From Ruminococcaceae bacterium UBA5579 (GTDB lineage: Bacteria > Bacillota > Clostridia > Oscillospirales > Ruminococcaceae): 23,279 nucleotides of DNA. The stretch is taken from assembly GCA_002425305.1 (NCBI GenBank), contig DILZ01000015.1, positions 1-23,279 on the forward strand, written 5' to 3'. The notes beneath the pieces were generated by a model. That model made no database searches. It saw only the letters and a list, made by a program, of their open reading frames with translations, and was not told the DNA's origin. Of this stretch, positions 8,219 to 15,191 are shown one piece after another. Position 1 is the first letter of the stretch. Each line of letters opens with the position of its first letter. The position numbers and the translations under genes were made by a program.

Positions 8219-8478
8219 ATGTAAATATGTAAGGTGTACCATTATGAGTGAATTTCAACACCTATCAGAAAAGCATTATCGGAAAACAAGCTGACTGGAA
8301 ACTAATATTAGATTTTTTCTATTCGGTTTCACGTCGTAGAAGCGTCTCCCATATTTGTGCGAGATTCCGATAGAATCTTGCTCTTGTTCGGGGCTAACAT
8401 TCCGTTAGTTATAGAAAGAGAAAGTTATTTATCAAAAAAAGTGCGAGCATATTTCTGCACTGGAAAGGAATGGATACA

Positions 8479-8874
8479 ATGGTTAAAACTTCTGACAAGA
8501 TGAAAGTACTCGAGGCAATTGTTGGATATGATGGAGACTAGGGAAAGCCTTATGATGGGTATAAAGTTACCTATAACGAAAAAAATGACCCTATTATAAA
8601 TGATTATATGATAGAGGGAATAATTACGGGAATATTGGGAAACGATGGACGCAGCAAATTGGTTTTATACCCCGTAATTGTAAAGCTCGTTGATCAATTA
8701 AAAAATGTCGAAGGTTTTCAAGTAATTGATAATATTCCTTGGACTCCAAATGATTTTTTTGATGTTATAATAATGGTTGGAAAGAAATTGCTGCCAAAAC
8801 TAAATAAAAAAGGCGGACATATTTCCTCTCGATTTTATGAAAATGGAATTCTTGAGTTTAGATTGGATAGGTAA
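8479..8874 (+). pseudogene. Small unknown gene interrupted by in-frame TAG
   Basis: ATG 8479 follows AAGGAA (8465-8470). The frame encodes MVKTSDKMKVLEAIVGYDGD, then TAG (8539-8541), then continues in the same frame with GKPYDGYKVTYNEKND and on to TAA at 8872-8874. Read through, it is 131 residues. The later part (IPWTPNDFFDVIIMVGKKL, ending RFYENGILEFRLDR) looks like a compact alpha/beta domain that I do not recognise. Good coding character on both sides of the TAG indicates a recent nonsense mutation or suppression. A start at ATG 8608 would give an 88-residue fragment. The 260 bases before this gene contain no gene I can support. Confidence 0.6.
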
Positions 8875-9144
8875 ATGCATATTTTGCCACATAATCTAAT
8901 TTCTTGTTTATCCTGGTCAATAAAGAGCAGAATCTGTTTCAAGTGAGGTTGCACAAAATTTTGCCTTTGTTCACGGGAGAAAAATCTTTTCTGTCTACGA
9001 ATGACAAATGTTTGAAAGCGCATTGTTAAGCGGTTTTTTCTTGTAAGGCGCTTTCGCCATATTTGGGGATTTATCAAAAAGGTGTCTACATTCGAAGTGA
9101 ATCAATGTGAGAATGATAATGTGTCCAGGACATTTTAAGATTAA
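8875..9144. other. Gap with one long-loop inverted repeat
   Basis: No coding region is supported on either strand. GAAAGCGC at 9014-9021 is repeated in inverted orientation at 9048-9055, flanking a T-rich stretch (9034-9039). This may be the remains of a terminator. Confidence 0.35.
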
Positions 9145-9453
9145 AAGCAAGATGTAAATATATCTGCGTTGTCTGAATGTTACTATGACCGAGGATATGC
9201 TATTTTTAATGTTGATAGTCAGTAATCATCTTTAAATTTCTTAATCTGACATAAGGATGGAACAGCATTTAACACAGCCACCGTAAAGATTTATTGTGAC
9301 GGAGTTCTAAAAAAAGAATTTGAGGCGAAAGGCGATGCTTTGCCCCAAAAGGTAGCTGTAGATATTATCGGAGTAAGTCAAATTAAAATTGATATGAGTT
9401 CGTCTGATAATTATCATACGAGGTACGGTTTTGCAAATGTAACCGTAAAATAA
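9145..9453 (+). pseudogene. NPCBM (NEW2) carbohydrate-binding domain remnant
   Basis: One frame reads ALSECYYDRGYAIFNVDSQ, TAA (9223-9225), SSLNFLI, TGA (9247-9249), then HKDGTAFNTATVKIYCDG, VLKKEFEAKGDALPQKVAV and DIIGVSQIKID, ending GFANVTVK and TAA at 9451. The order and spacing match the NPCBM/NEW2 sandwich domain (the vxvYxDGxlxxe strand, the lPxxvxvdvxGvxxLkI strands, and the closing yGfaNa strand). Family members bind carbohydrate or sit in cell-surface proteins. No start codon with an RBS is visible and two stops interrupt the domain, so this is a decayed C-terminal piece. The next gene begins 50 bases downstream. Confidence 0.6.
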
Positions 9454-9503
9454 CTTGCAGGGAAACTGTACGTTGATTTTGATGCTAAAGAAAGGAGTAT
9501 TCA

Positions 9504-10100
9504 ATGAATAAGTCTGTACGACTGGTGCTGATTACACTATCTGTATTCGCTTTGCTGAATGCGATGTTTGTACCGATATTTGATGTTTGGGGCGGGTTGT
9601 TTCCGAGCGATGTCGATGATAAATTTTTCGAGGTGATCGAAATGATTTTCAAGGATGGAGGAGATGCTTGGGATTATTGGGTCGTTCAATTTACGATAAC
9701 GATCTTTGTTCCTTCGTTGATGATGTTTGTTGCATCTTTGTCCGGAAGAAAAAGATTTTTTGTTACAGTCAATATTATCGGCATCCTTCTGTGGATTATG
9801 CAAATCATCCATTATGTGATAGACAACGGACTTGAGGATGATCCGTTTGACTTTGAAGACGGTAATGTCTCAATCGGAACATGGATAGCGATCGTTATAT
9901 TTGTAATCTCCTTGATAATCGCGTTATCCAGCAGAAAAAGTATCCCCAACATTGCTCACCAGCCTCAGACTTATCAACCGCCGCTTGAAACAAGTCAGCA
10001 TCCTATGCTTGAACAAGATAAGGTCAAAGTTTGTCCAAAATGTGGTTCCAAAATGGATGGTGGAGCGTTTTGCACAAACTGCGGCACGAAACTTCTTTAG
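9504..10100 (+). CDS. Four-TM membrane protein with C-terminal zinc ribbon
   Basis: 198 residues from ATG 9504, with AAAGGAG at 9490-9496. About four hydrophobic segments are visible: residues 7-30, 60-80, 85-106 and 125-145. A Pro/Gln-rich linker (NIAHQPQTYQPP) follows, then a zinc ribbon CPKCGSKMDGGAFCTNCGTKLL with two CxxC pairs. Proteins of this plan are common in Clostridia and the function is unknown. The ribbon should face the cytoplasm. It precedes a FHA-domain gene, a frequent companion of zinc-ribbon membrane proteins. Among the genes from 2191 to 10476 it is the only one with no visible damage. Confidence 0.8.
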   Translation: MNKSVRLVLITLSVFALLNAMFVPIFDVWGGLFPSDVDDKFFEVIEMIFKDGGDAWDYWVVQFTITIFVPSLMMFVASLSGRKRFFVTVNIIGILLWIMQIIHYVIDNGLEDDPFDFEDGNVSIGTWIAIVIFVISLIIALSSRKSIPNIAHQPQTYQPPLETSQHPMLEQDKVKVCPKCGSKMDGGAFCTNCGTKLL

Positions 10101-10170
10101 TACATATACCGAGTTTGTGCATATAGCGCACGGATAATCATAACCTGCTTGTGATTAGAGGGAATAGATT

Positions 10171-10476
10171 ATGCTTGACTTTGACAAAACTACATATTAT
10201 GCTCAAACGGCAGAAGAGATGACAAGTTCATTGGTGACTATCTTTGATGGCGGTAAAACACCACGCACCGTAAAGCTAAATGAGTATGGCAAAAACTTTA
10301 TCTATTTCGGGCGCGATCCTAAGAATGATATTGTTTTATCTTCTCATTTGGTATCTGCAGAGCACGGTCGATTCGCATATAAAAATAATTTTTGGGCTAT
10401 GAAAGACAAGGCGGCATATAAGGATAATGGCATTTGCGCACGCCGCTTCGCGACACACGCAAACGCTCATTGCTGA
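10171..10476 (+). pseudogene. FHA-domain protein truncated by palindromic repeats
   Basis: ATG 10171 follows AGAGGGA (10157-10163). Residues 20-88 are a forkhead-associated domain: the conserved FGRDPKNDIVLSS, then the S..H signature as SAEHGRF, and YKDNGI at the usual xNG turn. FHA domains bind phosphothreonine peptides. Immediately after NGI the sequence becomes CARRFATHANAHC, encoded by GC-rich palindromic repeat DNA starting near 10431. The last FHA strands and any following part are therefore lost. A short phosphopeptide-binding protein might still be made, but the fold is incomplete. Confidence 0.65.
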
Positions 10477-10572
10477 CGTTGGACTTCGTTCGCGATTCCG
10501 CTTCGCGGAACCGTGAAAAGCGCTCAGTGTTGACGCTCTGCTGATAGGCGGCTTTTCTTCAAATCTTTTTGG

Positions 10573-10632
10573 TCACGATATCACAGTAACACAAAAAACG
10601 TCCTCGCGAAGCGAGGGCATTTTTTGTGTTAC
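10573..10632. repeat. Palindromic repeat unit A with TCACGATATCACAG lead motif
   Basis: The lead motif at 10573-10586 runs into a stem: GTAACACAAAAAACG plus TCCTCGC at 10586-10607 against 10611-10632, loop GAA, two non-Watson-Crick positions of 22. A/T runs at the base of both arms would let it end transcription in either direction. It is followed by ACGCCAACGGCTTCGGTCTG, whose relatives follow units B and C. Confidence 0.75.
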
Positions 10633-10665
10633 GCCAACGGCTTCGGTCTGCGCCTTCGGCTTGAC

Positions 10666-10767
10666 CTCAGCTCGTTGTCAGCATTGTTTTTGCTCGAATT
10701 GCCCTAATGGCAATTCGATTTCACTCGGCTTCGCCGAGTGAAATACCGCAAAAACAACGCAGTGTTG
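10666..10767. repeat. Cruciform repeat unit with two nested perfect hairpins
   Basis: The outer stem is GCATTGTTTTTGC (10681-10693) with GCAAAAACAACGC (10748-10760). Inside it are TCGAATTGCC/GGCAATTCGA (10694-10718, 10-bp perfect) and TTTCACTCGGC/GCCGAGTGAAA (10719-10743, 11-bp perfect). A second, shorter version lies at 10848-10907. Confidence 0.7.
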
Positions 10768-10847
10768 TCGCTTCGCCAATAGGCGGTTTTGTGTCAAATT
10801 TTTTGTTTTACGCCAACGCCTTCGAGGTAGACGCTTTGCGCCTTTCG

Positions 10848-10907
10848 CTCAGCTCGTTGTCAGCATTGTTTTTGCTTCGCGGAATCGCAAAAACAACGCG
10901 GTGTTGA
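10848..10907. repeat. Second copy of the cruciform unit with short apex
   Basis: The 29 bases at 10848-10876 are identical to 10666-10694. The same outer stem closes with GCAAAAACAACGC near 10887-10899, but the apex is only about ten bases instead of two hairpins. Confidence 0.7.
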
Positions 10908-10947
10908 TTTCACCGCCGATAGATTGATTTTTTCAAAAATCTAGTTA

Positions 10948-11000
10948 TTCACGATGTCACAGAAAAACGACATTTTTCGACGGAAAATTGTCGTTTTTCT
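10948..11000. repeat. Palindromic repeat with ACGATGTCACAG lead motif
   Basis: The lead motif (10951-10962) is followed by AGAAAAACGACATTTTTC (10961-10978) pairing with 10983-11000 around GACG, one mismatch in 18. The stem sequence is unlike units A-C although the lead motif is shared. It could also act as a terminator upstream of the next gene. Confidence 0.65.
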
Positions 11001-11035
11001 TTTCATACCCATTCTCGAAAACGAAATCGTTTTCA

Positions 11036-11064
11036 TTGACAACTCACAATTAATAAGTTGATAT
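11036..11064 (+). promoter_or_regulatory. Candidate promoter for the AraC-kinase gene
   Basis: TTGACA (11036-11041), 17 bases, TGATAT (11059-11064). A second candidate is an extended -10, TGTTATAAT at 11131-11139, much closer to the start codon. Confidence 0.5.
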
Positions 11065-11167
11065 TATTGATACCTTTTATACCATCTTTTCATTTTCAGC
11101 ATAATAGGAAATGATTTTTGACTATTTTTATGTTATAATAAAATCATTCCCGGGAAGGAGAACGATT

Positions 11168-12472
11168 ATGAAAAACGCAGATATCATTAAAGCAGGTATT
11201 GTTTACATCGAACAAAATCTGAAAACGGATATTACGCCCGAAGAGTTGGCACATATGGCGGGATATTCGGTCTGGCATTATCAACGTTTGTTTGCTCAAG
11301 TTATCGGCGTACCATTGGCGGCGTATATCAACAGACGGCGATTGGATCGCGCGCTGGCGGAAATAAGCTCTAAGCGCAAAGCAATAGACGCGGCAATGGA
11401 ATACGGATTCGACAGCTACGCAGGATTTTACAAAGCATTTTTGCGTATGTATGGTTGTTCTCCAAAAAAATATTTATCCCTTTATGGAACGCATCAATCA
11501 ATACCGGAGGTATCAACTATGTTAACAGAAGCAGAATTACGAAAAGTCCTGAATAATTGGGACATTCCGCAGGATCTCGCCATAAATGATGTGAAGATCG
11601 CGGACGGCACAAAAACGGCAAACAACATATGGCAAATCGGCGGGGATTATTTCCTTAAAACCGGAGATCGTGCAATGCTGCTGCGAAACGCTCAAGTTGC
11701 GAAAGTAATGGAGGCACAGGGCTTTGCTGCGGCAGTTCCGGTTCCGACAAAAAAAGGCGGCGATCTCACCGATGATCAAAATAGTTTCGTATTGATACGC
11801 AGATCAAAGGGTGAACCGCTTCCTAAAGCCGAACACTTTGGCACCGCTCGCGGAGACTATGGGTTCAAGTACGGACAAAGTATTGCAAGACTGCATAACG
11901 CGCTGGCTGTGGTAGAAGATGACATCCAACCGTTTGAGCAGAATTTATTTGCTCATGTAACCGAATGGGCTCTCCCCAATGTGCAAAAGCAGAATATGCA
12001 ATGGAACATGAGGATACCGGACAGCTTTTTTAAGGAGTATATCGACGATTTTGGTGCGCTGTTTGAAAAGCTGCCAAAGCAGTTGATCCACCGCGACCCG
12101 AATCCGTGCAATATTTTGTTTTGCGATGGTGATGTGGTTGGGTTTATCGACTTTGAACTGAGCGAACGGAATGTACGTCTATGGGATCCTTGCTATTGTG
12201 CCACGGGAATACTGTCCGAGCAGCATAATGTAGAAAACGCTTATGATAGTTTTCCTGTAATATTGGATACGATCCTGCGTGGTTACGACAGTATAAATTC
12301 TTTGACAGCTGAAGAAAAGAAAGCGATCTACTATGTCATTTGTTCTATCCAAATGATATGTGTTGCGCATTTTGAAAGTGTCAACGAATATAAGGATCTG
12401 GCAAGAACCAATCGGGAAATGCTGGTGTATATTATAGAGCAAAAAGATCAAATCAATAATATTTTTAAATGA
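11168..12472 (+). CDS. AraC-type regulator fused to an aminoglycoside-phosphotransferase-like kinase
   Basis: 434 residues from ATG 11168, with AAGGAG at 11155-11160. Residues 1-105 form an AraC/XylS double helix-turn-helix (ITPEELAHMAGYSVWHYQRL; second helix pair ending YGFDSYAGFYKAFLRMYGCSPKKYL). From about residue 120 there is an APH/choline-kinase fold: substrate loop region LIRRSKGEPLP, catalytic HRDPNPCN with His308, Asp310 and Asn315, and the metal-binding IDFE with Asp328. The kinase would phosphorylate a small hydroxylated molecule, possibly an antibiotic. The fused DNA-binding domain suggests a sensor-regulator acting on the same compound. No upstream partner exists: the gene stands alone between two repeat blocks and ends in its own terminator. 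The substrate cannot be told from sequence. Confidence 0.85.
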   Translation: MKNADIIKAGIVYIEQNLKTDITPEELAHMAGYSVWHYQRLFAQVIGVPLAAYINRRRLDRALAEISSKRKAIDAAMEYGFDSYAGFYKAFLRMYGCSPKKYLSLYGTHQSIPEVSTMLTEAELRKVLNNWDIPQDLAINDVKIADGTKTANNIWQIGGDYFLKTGDRAMLLRNAQVAKVMEAQGFAAAVPVPTKKGGDLTDDQNSFVLIRRSKGEPLPKAEHFGTARGDYGFKYGQSIARLHNALAVVEDDIQPFEQNLFAHVTEWALPNVQKQNMQWNMRIPDSFFKEYIDDFGALFEKLPKQLIHRDPNPCNILFCDGDVVGFIDFELSERNVRLWDPCYCATGILSEQHNVENAYDSFPVILDTILRGYDSINSLTAEEKKAIYYVICSIQMICVAHFESVNEYKDLARTNREMLVYIIEQKDQINNIFK

Positions 12473-12516
12473 TCTCTTTTGTTGTCACTTAGTAGCGCAA
12501 GCTTCCCCTGTCAATT

Positions 12517-12550
12517 TCGGGAGAGGTTGTTCCAACTTCTCCCGATTTTT
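12517..12550 (+). terminator. Intrinsic terminator after the AraC-kinase gene
   Basis: TCGGGAGAGGTTG (12517-12529) pairs with CAACTTCTCCCGA (12533-12545), loop TTC, one G-U pair, then five T (12546-12550). It lies about 45 bases after the stop codon. Confidence 0.85.
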
Positions 12551-12576
12551 CACGAAATGAAAGAAAATCTATTTGG

Positions 12577-12664
12577 TAACGATATCACAGTAACACAAAA
12601 ATCCCTTGCAAGGCAAGGGATTTTTGTGTTACGCTAAAGGCTTCGGTCTGCGCCCTGCGGGCTT
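12577..12664. repeat. Palindromic repeat unit B
   Basis: AACGATATCACAG leads directly into a perfect 20-bp stem, 12590-12609 with 12613-12632, loop AAG. The tip is CCCTTGC/GCAAGGG where unit A has CCTCGC/GCGAGG. The next 32 bases (ACGCTAAAGGCTTCGGTCTG and on) resemble the segment after unit A. The 52 bases 12613-12664 recur exactly at 12823-12874. Confidence 0.8.
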
Positions 12665-12698
12665 GACCTCAGCTCTTTAGCAGGCGCGTTTTTTACTT

Positions 12699-12746
12699 CG
12701 CGGACGGTCGTCCGCGATTTCGCTTCGCGAAACCGTGAAAAACGCT
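12699..12746. repeat. Nested hairpins of the right repeat block
   Basis: CGCGGAC/GTCCGCG (12699-12716) is followed by TTTCGC-TTC-GCGAAA (12718-12732), then ACCGTGAAAAACGCTC. The last part also occurs in the left block near 10513-10525 with one difference, joining the two blocks into one family. Confidence 0.6.
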
Positions 12747-12789
12747 CTGCGCTGCTTCACACCGTTGTGTGGAGTTCATTCTGATCTTT

Positions 12790-12874
12790 AATATCACAGT
12801 TTAATAAAACCTCCCTTGCCTTGCAAGGGATTTTTGTGTTACGCTAAAGGCTTCGGTCTGCGCCCTGCGGGCTT
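12790..12874. repeat. Palindromic repeat unit C (left arm eroded)
   Basis: A shortened lead motif, AATATCACAG (12790-12799), is followed by a diverged left arm. The right half, 12823-12874, is identical to unit B over 52 bases. Confidence 0.7.
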
Positions 12875-13009
12875 TATCTCGGCGAGAACCTTGTTTTTGA
12901 TCTAAAAAACTACCTCGTGAAATACGCTGTATTTTGCGTGAAACGGAATTTTACCGAAAAAATCCCTTTAATAATCGGTTTTTCAGACGTGTTAATAATG
13001 ATATAACTC

Positions 13010-13038
13010 TTGACAATCCAAAAAATTACTATTATAAT
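13010..13038 (+). promoter_or_regulatory. Consensus sigma-A promoter of the kinase/regulator operon
   Basis: TTGACA (13010-13015), 17 bases, TATAAT (13033-13038): both boxes match consensus exactly. Transcription would begin near 13045, leaving a leader of about 100 bases before the kinase gene. Confidence 0.85.
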
Positions 13039-13080
13039 CTAGAGTATAGTTGTTATTATTTTATTTCTTGCCTAGTTCGT

Positions 13081-13121
13081 GAACCGTGTGCCCGGCACGT
13101 TGGACAAGGAAATTGCGGTTC
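13081..13121 (+). other. Structured 5' leader of the kinase gene
   Basis: GAACCG (13081-13086) can pair with CGGTTC (13116-13121), enclosing a GC-rich segment with GTG...CAC (13087-13098). The structure ends ten bases before the AAGGAG ribosome binding site (13131-13136). No known riboswitch pattern is recognised. Confidence 0.35.
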
Positions 13122-13142
13122 GCTTTGTTAAAGGAGATTTCA

Positions 13143-15191
13143 ATGCTTGGTCAGTTTTTCGGTGAAACAAAAATATTGGAAATAATTATTTTTATGTCGT
13201 ATATTCTGGTTTGCGCGGCATTGTTTAAAAGCCGGCTTTCGCCGCGCGTGACTGCGCTTGCTTTTGGCGCGGCAGGGCTAGTTATCGTGGGAGTGAATAT
13301 CGCGATTATGCTGTTGAGCACGGAAAACCTCACTTTTATGCTTACGCTGCTTCCGTTGACGGCGTATCTTCCGTTTTCGGTGCTGCTGTACTTCTTGTCG
13401 GACTGCGGCATTTTTGAAACTGCGGCGGTCTGCTCTGTCGGAACGCTAGGGGTGCTGATACTGAAATCACTACATAAGATACTGACTGGTTTTATCGGTA
13501 ATGATATGGAAACGCCGCGATATGTGCTGTACATTGTTGTCAACGCAGTCGTTGCGCTTGCGGCTGCGGGACTTGTGCTCATAGCGTTCCGGTTCGTTGG
13601 CAGGGCGTTCCGTTTCTGTGTTGTCGAAAATCGGCAAAACAGCTTGCTGCTGTCCGTGCCGATAATTATGATCTTTCTGATGATGTCCTGGTTCTTGAAC
13701 AGTACGACCAATATAATCACGCTGATTTTTATTATGGTGATCGCGCTTTCGGTTTTCTTTGTTATTGCGAAGCTGTTGAACTCGACCGCAGAGCTTATCC
13801 GTACAAGGCGTTCGGAAAAGGAACTGTCCGAATTTATTGATATTCAGCGGCGCGGCTATGACAAGATAGTCCGGAAAATGGAAGCCACCCGCGAATACCG
13901 TCACGATATGCGGCATCATCTTACGGTGATCGAAGGACTTGCAAAGCAGGGTAACTGCGGTAAGATCGTTGAGTACACAGCTGATCTGAACGGCTCATTC
14001 GGCAGGCTTGAAAATGTTTTTTACTGTAAAAATCCGGAGATAAACGCGGTGTTGTCGGAATACATCGGCTGTGCGGAGAACGCGAAGTGCATAATAACGC
14101 GAAACCTTATGCTGCCGGAAATGCTCCCGTTTGCGGAAAACGACGTGTGCCTTGTGCTGGCGAACGCAATAGATAACGCGATAAAAGCCTGTTTCGATCT
14201 TCCCGAGGAAAAGCGATATATCAATATCTCGGCGAAATTTGAAGACGGTCACCGGCTGCTTGTTTCGGTGGAAAACCCTTGTCTTCGCAGCTTTGAGTTC
14301 GATGAAAACGGAATGCCCGTTATCGAAGAGCACTCCGATGAACACGGTATAGGACTTCTCTCCGTAAAGCGCATTGCGGAGAAGTATAACGGCTTTCTGC
14401 GCTGTATGCTTGAAAACGGGGAGTTTGTGTTCCAAACGGCGTTGTTTTATGACAACAGCGCCGCCAAAAACAAGTTTAACGACGCAAGGCACAGAGGAAC
14501 GCTTAAGCGGGCGGTTTCCTCTTTGATCTGTATTGTTCTGGGAGGAGTTATTATGCTGAATGCGCTGCCGTCCGCAGCGAAAGCGGCGTCGGAGCTTCTC
14601 TCGGTGAATATCCGCACGATACGGAGCTTCAACTTCGGCTGGGGCGATAACTCAATAAGCATAGACAGTCCCGATTTTGACGGGAACGATAAGCTGAACA
14701 GCGCGGTGAAGAACTACACCGACGAGGCGAAGAAAAAGTTTATGTGGTACTTTAACCGCCGATACAACGGCTATGTGGCGGAGGATATGAAATACACGGT
14801 TATCCGCGACGATGAGAAGTATTTTGTCGTGCAGTTCAATGTGACGGTAAACGCGGGCGGCTCAATGGATTACAGCCGCTGGATAGTTTATGACAAGAAC
14901 GCGGATAAGGTGCTGGAGCTTGCCGATCTGTTCAAGGAAGGCAGTGATTACATCGGAGTGATAAGCGCCGAGATACTCGAGCAGATGAAGTATAAAAACG
15001 AGCACGAGGACGGCAGCTTCTTTGTTGACGGCGATGACGCGTTCACCAAGATAAGCGAGGACGCGAACTTCTATATCGACAGCTTTGACAGGCTCGTTAT
15101 CGTTTTTGACGAATATGAGGTAGCCCCGGGGTTTGCGGGCAGCCCGCAATTCTTTATTCAGAAAAAAGTACTGTCGGAGATAGAGAGGTGA
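13143..15191 (+). CDS. AgrC-like GHKL histidine kinase with C-terminal extracellular DUF3298 (RsiV-like) domain
   Basis: 682 residues from ATG 13143, with AAGGAG at 13131-13136. The first 215 residues hold six or seven membrane segments. The dimerisation helix has EYRHDMRHHL with phospho-acceptor His254. The GHKL ATPase has N box NAIDNA at 341-346 and G box HGIGLLSVKRIAEKYNG at about 401-417. The chain then continues unusually. A charged linker leads to a further membrane segment at about 457-478 (SSLICIVLGGVIMLNAL) and a roughly 200-residue domain of DUF4163/DUF3298 type (FMWYFNRRYNG, WIVYDKNADKVLELADLF, VIVFDEYEVAPGFAGSPQF). That domain is best known from the anti-sigma factor RsiV, where it binds lysozyme outside the cell. 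The gene overlaps the response regulator by 4 bases. Confidence 0.88.
   Translation: MLGQFFGETKILEIIIFMSYILVCAALFKSRLSPRVTALAFGAAGLVIVGVNIAIMLLSTENLTFMLTLLPLTAYLPFSVLLYFLSDCGIFETAAVCSVGTLGVLILKSLHKILTGFIGNDMETPRYVLYIVVNAVVALAAAGLVLIAFRFVGRAFRFCVVENRQNSLLLSVPIIMIFLMMSWFLNSTTNIITLIFIMVIALSVFFVIAKLLNSTAELIRTRRSEKELSEFIDIQRRGYDKIVRKMEATREYRHDMRHHLTVIEGLAKQGNCGKIVEYTADLNGSFGRLENVFYCKNPEINAVLSEYIGCAENAKCIITRNLMLPEMLPFAENDVCLVLANAIDNAIKACFDLPEEKRYINISAKFEDGHRLLVSVENPCLRSFEFDENGMPVIEEHSDEHGIGLLSVKRIAEKYNGFLRCMLENGEFVFQTALFYDNSAAKNKFNDARHRGTLKRAVSSLICIVLGGVIMLNALPSAAKAASELLSVNIRTIRSFNFGWGDNSISIDSPDFDGNDKLNSAVKNYTDEAKKKFMWYFNRRYNGYVAEDMKYTVIRDDEKYFVVQFNVTVNAGGSMDYSRWIVYDKNADKVLELADLFKEGSDYIGVISAEILEQMKYKNEHEDGSFFVDGDDAFTKISEDANFYIDSFDRLVIVFDEYEVAPGFAGSPQFFIQKKVLSEIER

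Larger units (their letters stand above)
10431..11000. repeat. Left block of mosaic palindromic repeats
   Basis: A 570-base run of nested inverted repeats with no gene. It begins abruptly inside the FHA gene with TTTGCG/CGCAAA arms (10433-10463). It contains at least two lead-motif hairpins (10573-10632, 10948-11000) and two copies of a CTCAGCTCG...TTTTTGCT unit. Segments such as CGCTTCGCGGAACCGTG recur in diverged form in the right block at 12721-12737. The apices differ between units while the stems pair, so structure rather than sequence seems conserved. Confidence 0.75.

Noticed and set aside
8248..8373. Possible 41-codon gene from GTG 8248
   Set aside because: AAGGTG at 8231-8236 is rather far upstream and the protein is unlike anything I recognise. 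It may be a gene remnant but is not supportable.
8835..9077. Minus-strand frame of 80 codons rich in Arg and Gln
   Set aside because: It has a faint resemblance to mobile-element proteins but no motif or RBS, and overlaps the end of the 8479-8874 gene.
9504..10476. Type VII secretion or ser/thr-kinase signalling locus suggested by zinc-ribbon and FHA genes
   Set aside because: No kinase, phosphatase, EccC-like ATPase or WXG protein is present, and the FHA gene is truncated.
10431..12890. Integron-type attC array
   Set aside because: The palindromes flank a gene, but the RYYYAAC / GTTRRRY core pair is not present and there is no tyrosine integrase in the window.
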